Of a DNA stretch of 64,000 nt, positions 61,109-64,000 are shown one piece after another (position 1 is the first letter of the stretch; each line of letters opens with the position of its first letter). This DNA comes from Streptomyces sp. A2-16 (lineage in GTDB: Bacteria; Actinomycetota; Actinomycetes; Streptomycetales; Streptomycetaceae): positions 4,154,001 to 4,218,000 of the forward strand of contig NZ_CP063808.1 of NCBI RefSeq assembly GCF_018128905.1. Direction: 5' to 3'. Position numbers and translations under genes: made by a program. The notes below the pieces were generated by a model, which was given only the letters and a program-made list of their open reading frames with translations, had not been told where the DNA came from and did not search any database.

Positions 61109-61798
61109 TCACCGGTGGTTGGCCGAGGGGGCGTGGGACGGGTGGTCGCTGTCGTCGAAGAGATGCTCGATGCTGTCGCGGTTCCAGCGCAGGAGAACCA
61201 GGAGCATTTCGGTGGTGGCCAGCAGTCGGGTCATGACCACATGTGCCTTGGAGCCGGGTGCGGTGGCGTTGACGCTGTGCTGGAGCGCCGCCTGAAAGGT
61301 GCTCACGCCGCCATGGGAGCGGGCGTGCAGCGCCAGAGCTTCGTCCCGGCCGATGGTGCGATGGATGATTCCGCCCCTGAGCTGGGTGAGGTGCAGGTGG
61401 CTCTCGGTGAGGAAGTCCGCGGCGAGTCCCCATGGTGCACTCAGGCTGTCCGGCAGCAGAGCCCGACCCACGACCGTCATGGTCCGTGTGGTGGAGATGG
61501 CCTTGGTGAGCTGCTGGGACAGGGTGTGAGGGCCGGCGAGGACGACCCAGTGGGCGATGCTGTCGGCCGCCTCACGCAGCACGGCTTCCAGATGGGCCCA
61601 TTGTTCGGGAGGCTCCTCAGCTGTCACCGGCACCGTCTCCATGGCGACGGCGGCCGCGAAGATCTGGGCCCGGCCGGCATCCAGGTGCACGGCGGCTGCC
61701 ACCTTCTGGTGGAGGGCGCTGTCGGTGGCGGCGAGCCAGGCATCGAACGCAGCTTCGTCGCCGGTGGTGGTGTCCGGGCGCGGTGCCGCCTCGCTCAC
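61109..61798 (-). CDS. Unknown protein coupled to a sigma factor gene
   Basis: A 229-residue, mostly helical protein; no membrane segment, no zinc finger, so not a usual anti-sigma factor. GTG 61798 overlaps the sigma stop by 4 bases (GTGA), so the two are translationally coupled and it may bind or modulate the sigma factor. Notable blocks are HWVVLAGPHTLSQQLTKAI and VNATAPGSKAHVVMTRLLAT. Family not recognised. The propeller gene of the MNIO locus starts 187 bases downstream. Confidence 0.7.
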   Translation of the reverse strand: MSEAAPRPDTTTGDEAAFDAWLAATDSALHQKVAAAVHLDAGRAQIFAAAVAMETVPVTAEEPPEQWAHLEAVLREAADSIAHWVVLAGPHTLSQQLTKAISTTRTMTVVGRALLPDSLSAPWGLAADFLTESHLHLTQLRGGIIHRTIGRDEALALHARSHGGVSTFQAALQHSVNATAPGSKAHVVMTRLLATTEMLLVLLRWNRDSIEHLFDDSDHPSHAPSANHR

Positions 61799-62385
61799 TG
61801 GTGATCCTCCTTCATTGATTCCCAGGCCTGCTTGAGACTCTTACGAGCGCGAGCCAGGTTCTGCCGCACGGCCTCGGGGGTCGTCTGCAGTGCTTCGGCG
61901 GTTTCCTGCGGGGTGAACCCGTCGTAGGTCCAGGCGAAGGCCCGCCGCTGCTGCATGGGCAGGCCGGCCAGCACCTTCAGGACGAGCTCCTCCTGCGCGC
62001 CGAGCTCGATCCGTTCGACGGGGCACACCCCGCCGGACTGCCCTTCCGTGTCCTGGAGGGGGCCCTCGGGACGCTCGCGCACCCGCACCAGCTGCCGGAA
62101 CGCGACCGTCCGCAGCCAGGCATGGGGGTGCTCGATGCTTTCCCAGCGCTCCCACGCCTGGGCGAAGGCGGCCTGCGCAGCCTCCCGGGCTTCATGTATG
62201 TCGGCGCCGTGCCGCAGGACGAACACCACCAGGCGGGGCATCGTCTTCTCGTAGAACCCGGCGAACTCGCTGCGCGCCGCCGAATCGGCCGGAGTCCGCG
62301 GCCGGTAGGGGGCGGTGACCGGTTGATCCCGTTGCGCCAGCGCCGACCGCTGTTCTCGTGGAGGGGTGGGGTCACTCATATCCAC
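61795..62385 (-). CDS. Sigma-70-family RNA polymerase sigma factor
   Basis: A 196-residue ECF-like sigma factor with region 2 (FVLRHGADIHEAREAAQAAF, then AWERWESIEHPHAWLRTVAF, residues ~56-95) and region 4 (VLAGLPMQQRRAFAWTYDGF, then ETAEALQTTPEAVRQNLARAR, about 138-180). ATG 62385 or 62379 begins it. It overlaps the small membrane protein before it and the unknown protein after it, forming a tight three-gene operon. The MNIO locus just downstream is a reasonable target of this sigma factor, though unproven. Confidence 0.83.
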   Translation of the reverse strand: MDMSDPTPPREQRSALAQRDQPVTAPYRPRTPADSAARSEFAGFYEKTMPRLVVFVLRHGADIHEAREAAQAAFAQAWERWESIEHPHAWLRTVAFRQLVRVRERPEGPLQDTEGQSGGVCPVERIELGAQEELVLKVLAGLPMQQRRAFAWTYDGFTPQETAEALQTTPEAVRQNLARARKSLKQAWESMKEDHQ

Positions 62386-62614
62386 CGCCCCGCCTGTCGG
62401 CAGGACGGCCCACTTCGATGACCACCTCGCTGCGGTCGGCGCGCTGTTCGATCACCAGGCTCCCTGGTGGAAGCACCTGCACACGACGTGTGAGACCGCG
62501 GTCGTTCAGCTGGGCGATCTGGATCGCGGCCCGTCCTCGCAGCCACACATACAGCGCGCGTCCCCCGCAGGCGATCACTCCTGCGATCAGGGGCGCCACC
62601 ACTATCGCGTCCAA
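62372..62614 (-). CDS. Small single-helix membrane protein upstream of the sigma factor
   Basis: An 80-residue protein: one N-terminal membrane helix (DAIVVAPLIAGVIACGGRALYVWL) and a basic cytoplasmic part (RAAIQIAQLNDRG to VVIEVGR) that recalls EACC1-like 'effector-associated' small proteins of actinobacteria. TTG 62614 has an AGGGG site six bases upstream. Its end overlaps the sigma gene by 8-14 bases. Because the sigma factor has no classical anti-sigma, this helix protein and the unknown downstream protein may take that role; inference. Confidence 0.6.
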   Translation of the reverse strand: MDAIVVAPLIAGVIACGGRALYVWLRGRAAIQIAQLNDRGLTRRVQVLPPGSLVIEQRADRSEVVIEVGRPADRRGGGYE

Positions 62615-62967
62615 GGTCGGCCCCTTCGCTCGGCACCCCCAACTGATGGAGTGCTGATGTGTTCTGACGGGATGTAGTGCGAAACAGACTGCCAACCGTG
62701 ACGCTCTGCCGAGCTTCTCCCGCGAACTGTGCGCAGCGTCACACCGTGCCCACCCCAGTACGTACGACATGCCGCGGCCACCCACGGGCCCGCCGATCTC
62801 GCTTTCCGCACCGGTGAGCAGGCCCTGCCCAACCGGAGGAAAGAGTGCTCGACGTGCGGGTTCACGCGTCGGGTCCTTGGCGCGGGCCGGGAGGGGGCGC
62901 AGCCGGATGCCATGCCGAGGACCCTCCGATCCGTCGGCGCGGTCGTGCGGTGCGCGGCCGGGTGGGC
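62615..62967. other. 353-base intergenic stretch
   Basis: It lies between the DUF4037 gene end and the start of the small membrane protein, and must contain the promoter of the sigma operon. I saw no gene, tRNA or strong hairpin. A lower-GC patch around 62640-62700 (TGGAGTGCTGATGTGTTC) is the likeliest promoter region. Confidence 0.4.
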
Positions 62968-63999
62968 TCATCCGTCCGTCCGCGTTGGGTCCGGCACCGA
63001 TGCGGGGCCCTCCTCTGCGGTGCCCCGGCACGTGGCAGCCCGGGCCACCGCTCGTGTCCGTTCCGGGAGGCTGAGGAGGTCGGTGCTGTCGGTGAACTGG
63101 TCGACGGTGCCGGTCAGCGGCAGTGCCCGGACGGCCGGGTCTGTGATGCGGGCCGTCAGCGCCGCGGTGAGGCGTTCGGCGTGCAGGACCTGGAACGGCC
63201 GGCTGTGGTAGGCGCGCGTGGTGGGGTCGACCCGGTCGGTCAGGCCGAGCCGGTTGTGGGCGGCGGCGACCATCTCGTAGGCGTGGGCCAGGTGGTGCTC
63301 GCGGGTGTGCCATTCGGTGGCGGCGAGGGCCGCGGAAAGGGCGGGTGCGAGAACGGCTGCCTGCGGGGTGCGGGTGAAGGCGCTTCCGAGCCATTTGCCG
63401 TACGGCGGGTAGCGGCGGTCCATGAGCAGACAGAGCCGCATCAGATCGCGCACCAGGCGGGCGGCGACGACAGCGGAGCCGAGTTCGTCGCCCACTTCGC
63501 CGCACCGGCCGACGAAGGCTTCCTCCTGGGAGATGCGCTGCCACTGGCTGGCAAGCACGTGGAGCCAGAGATCGTGGGGATACCAGGCGAGGAGTGCGCG
63601 GGCGGGGGTGAGACGGTCGAGGCCGTCATGGACGACGGCGCCGGCGGTGACTTCGGCGAGCCGCTGCGTGGGCGTGGCCAGCCAGTCCGTCAGGGTGACG
63701 CCCTCGTCGGGGTCGAAGCCCAGTTGTGCGGTGAACCAGGTGGTCGGGTCGGTGATGTCGACGCGGTGGTGCACCGGCCCGTCGGTCGCTCGCATGACTC
63801 GGATGCCGGCCTCGGCCGTAGGGGCGAAGTGCGTGGGGTAGCCGTGGAAGGTCTTCGGCAGGCGGGCGGAGAGCAGGTCCTTGACGGCAGCCCCGTCGCG
63901 GAGGGCATCTTCCGGGCGCAGAAGCAGCAGGAGGCGCGGTCCCCACTCGTGGTCCGCGGAGCGGGCGGTGTCGAATCCCAGGACCTCCGAGCCGCTGCC
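62968..63999 (-). CDS. DUF4037-domain protein, truncated by the window end
   Basis: The frame is open to the right edge (GSGSEVLGFDTARSADHEWGPRLL), so the N-terminus is missing. These lines resemble the nucleotidyltransferase-type start of DUF4037 proteins (GSxS...D...DHEWG). The DUF4037 domain itself covers LGFDPDEGVTLTDWLATP to DRRYPPYGKWLGSAF. About 343 residues are visible. Members may transfer a nucleotide to an unknown acceptor. It reads toward the sigma operon, with 353 bases between. An ATG at 63795 inside the gene is not the real start. Confidence 0.8.
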   Translation of the reverse strand, partial: GSGSEVLGFDTARSADHEWGPRLLLLLRPEDALRDGAAVKDLLSARLPKTFHGYPTHFAPTAEAGIRVMRATDGPVHHRVDITDPTTWFTAQLGFDPDEGVTLTDWLATPTQRLAEVTAGAVVHDGLDRLTPARALLAWYPHDLWLHVLASQWQRISQEEAFVGRCGEVGDELGSAVVAARLVRDLMRLCLLMDRRYPPYGKWLGSAFTRTPQAAVLAPALSAALAATEWHTREHHLAHAYEMVAAAHNRLGLTDRVDPTTRAYHSRPFQVLHAERLTAALTARITDPAVRALPLTGTVDQFTDSTDLLSLPERTRAVARAATCRGTAEEGPASVPDPTRTDG

Positions 64000-64000
64000 G

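Noticed and set aside
1..64000. CRISPR array, prophage or integrated plasmid
   Set aside because: No regularly spaced repeats, phage structural genes, intact integrase or replication genes were found; only the decayed fragments noted.

Overview
The window is high-GC actinobacterial DNA, almost certainly a Streptomyces chromosome. Third codon positions are strongly G/C-biased, GTG and TTG starts with AGGAGG-type ribosome sites are frequent, and the cebEFG-bglC/cebR cellobiose locus is organised as in Streptomyces. Both ends cut through genes: a GH74 xyloglucanase on the left (plus strand) and a DUF4037 protein on the right (minus strand). No rRNA, tRNA, CRISPR array or intact mobile element was seen. 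Assignments rest on reading motifs; no database search was possible.

Layout. 1-5.5 kb: secreted enzymes (xyloglucanase with ricin-type lectin repeats, a D-Ala-D-Ala-carboxypeptidase-like serine hydrolase and a tripeptidyl-aminopeptidase-like hydrolase). 5.5-6.45 kb: frameshifted remains of what look like recombinase-module genes. 6.5-12.5 kb: an EamA exporter with a divergent Lrp regulator, then a TetR regulator divergent from a CocE-type hydrolase, two XapX membrane proteins and a PhlG-like C-C hydrolase. 12.5-16.2 kb: an ECF sigma/anti-sigma pair upstream of a secreted YncE-like propeller and a YcnI copper-type protein. 17.2-25.9 kb: small redox and hydrolase units, each beside a regulator (SDR, DUF4331, HTH/aldo-keto reductase, TetR/alpha-beta hydrolase with a near-perfect operator, WYL/VOC). 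26.2-33.7 kb: an M4 metalloprotease, a ferric-reductase-like protein, a LacI regulator and small proteins. 33.8-36.8 kb: a CPBP protease co-transcribed with a NarL-type two-component system. 37-43.3 kb: the cellobiose/cellotriose uptake locus with two CebR-type operators. 43.5-57.1 kb: a second CPBP protein, a YdcF protein, an SLC13-like permease with a universal stress protein, a large membrane glycosyltransferase, an OmpR-type two-component system, a sirtuin, a HAD phosphatase, an MFS transporter with its own operator, and another serine hydrolase.

Most novel region, 57.4-62.6 kb. On the minus strand lie a DUF692 (MNIO, multinuclear iron oxidase) enzyme with an extra C-terminal domain, an 81-residue partner carrying one conserved-looking CPTCHSG core 14 bases upstream of it, and a 390-residue propeller-like protein before that. 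This looks like a RiPP-type peptide-modification locus. Immediately upstream is a tightly overlapped operon of a small membrane protein, a sigma factor and an unknown protein. A stand-alone AbfB-domain protein faces the locus from the other side.

Genes that work together: the xyloglucanase could release oligosaccharides, while cebEFG-bglC import and split cello-oligosaccharides. No transporter ATPase is encoded here, so a shared MsiK-type ATPase elsewhere is inferred.
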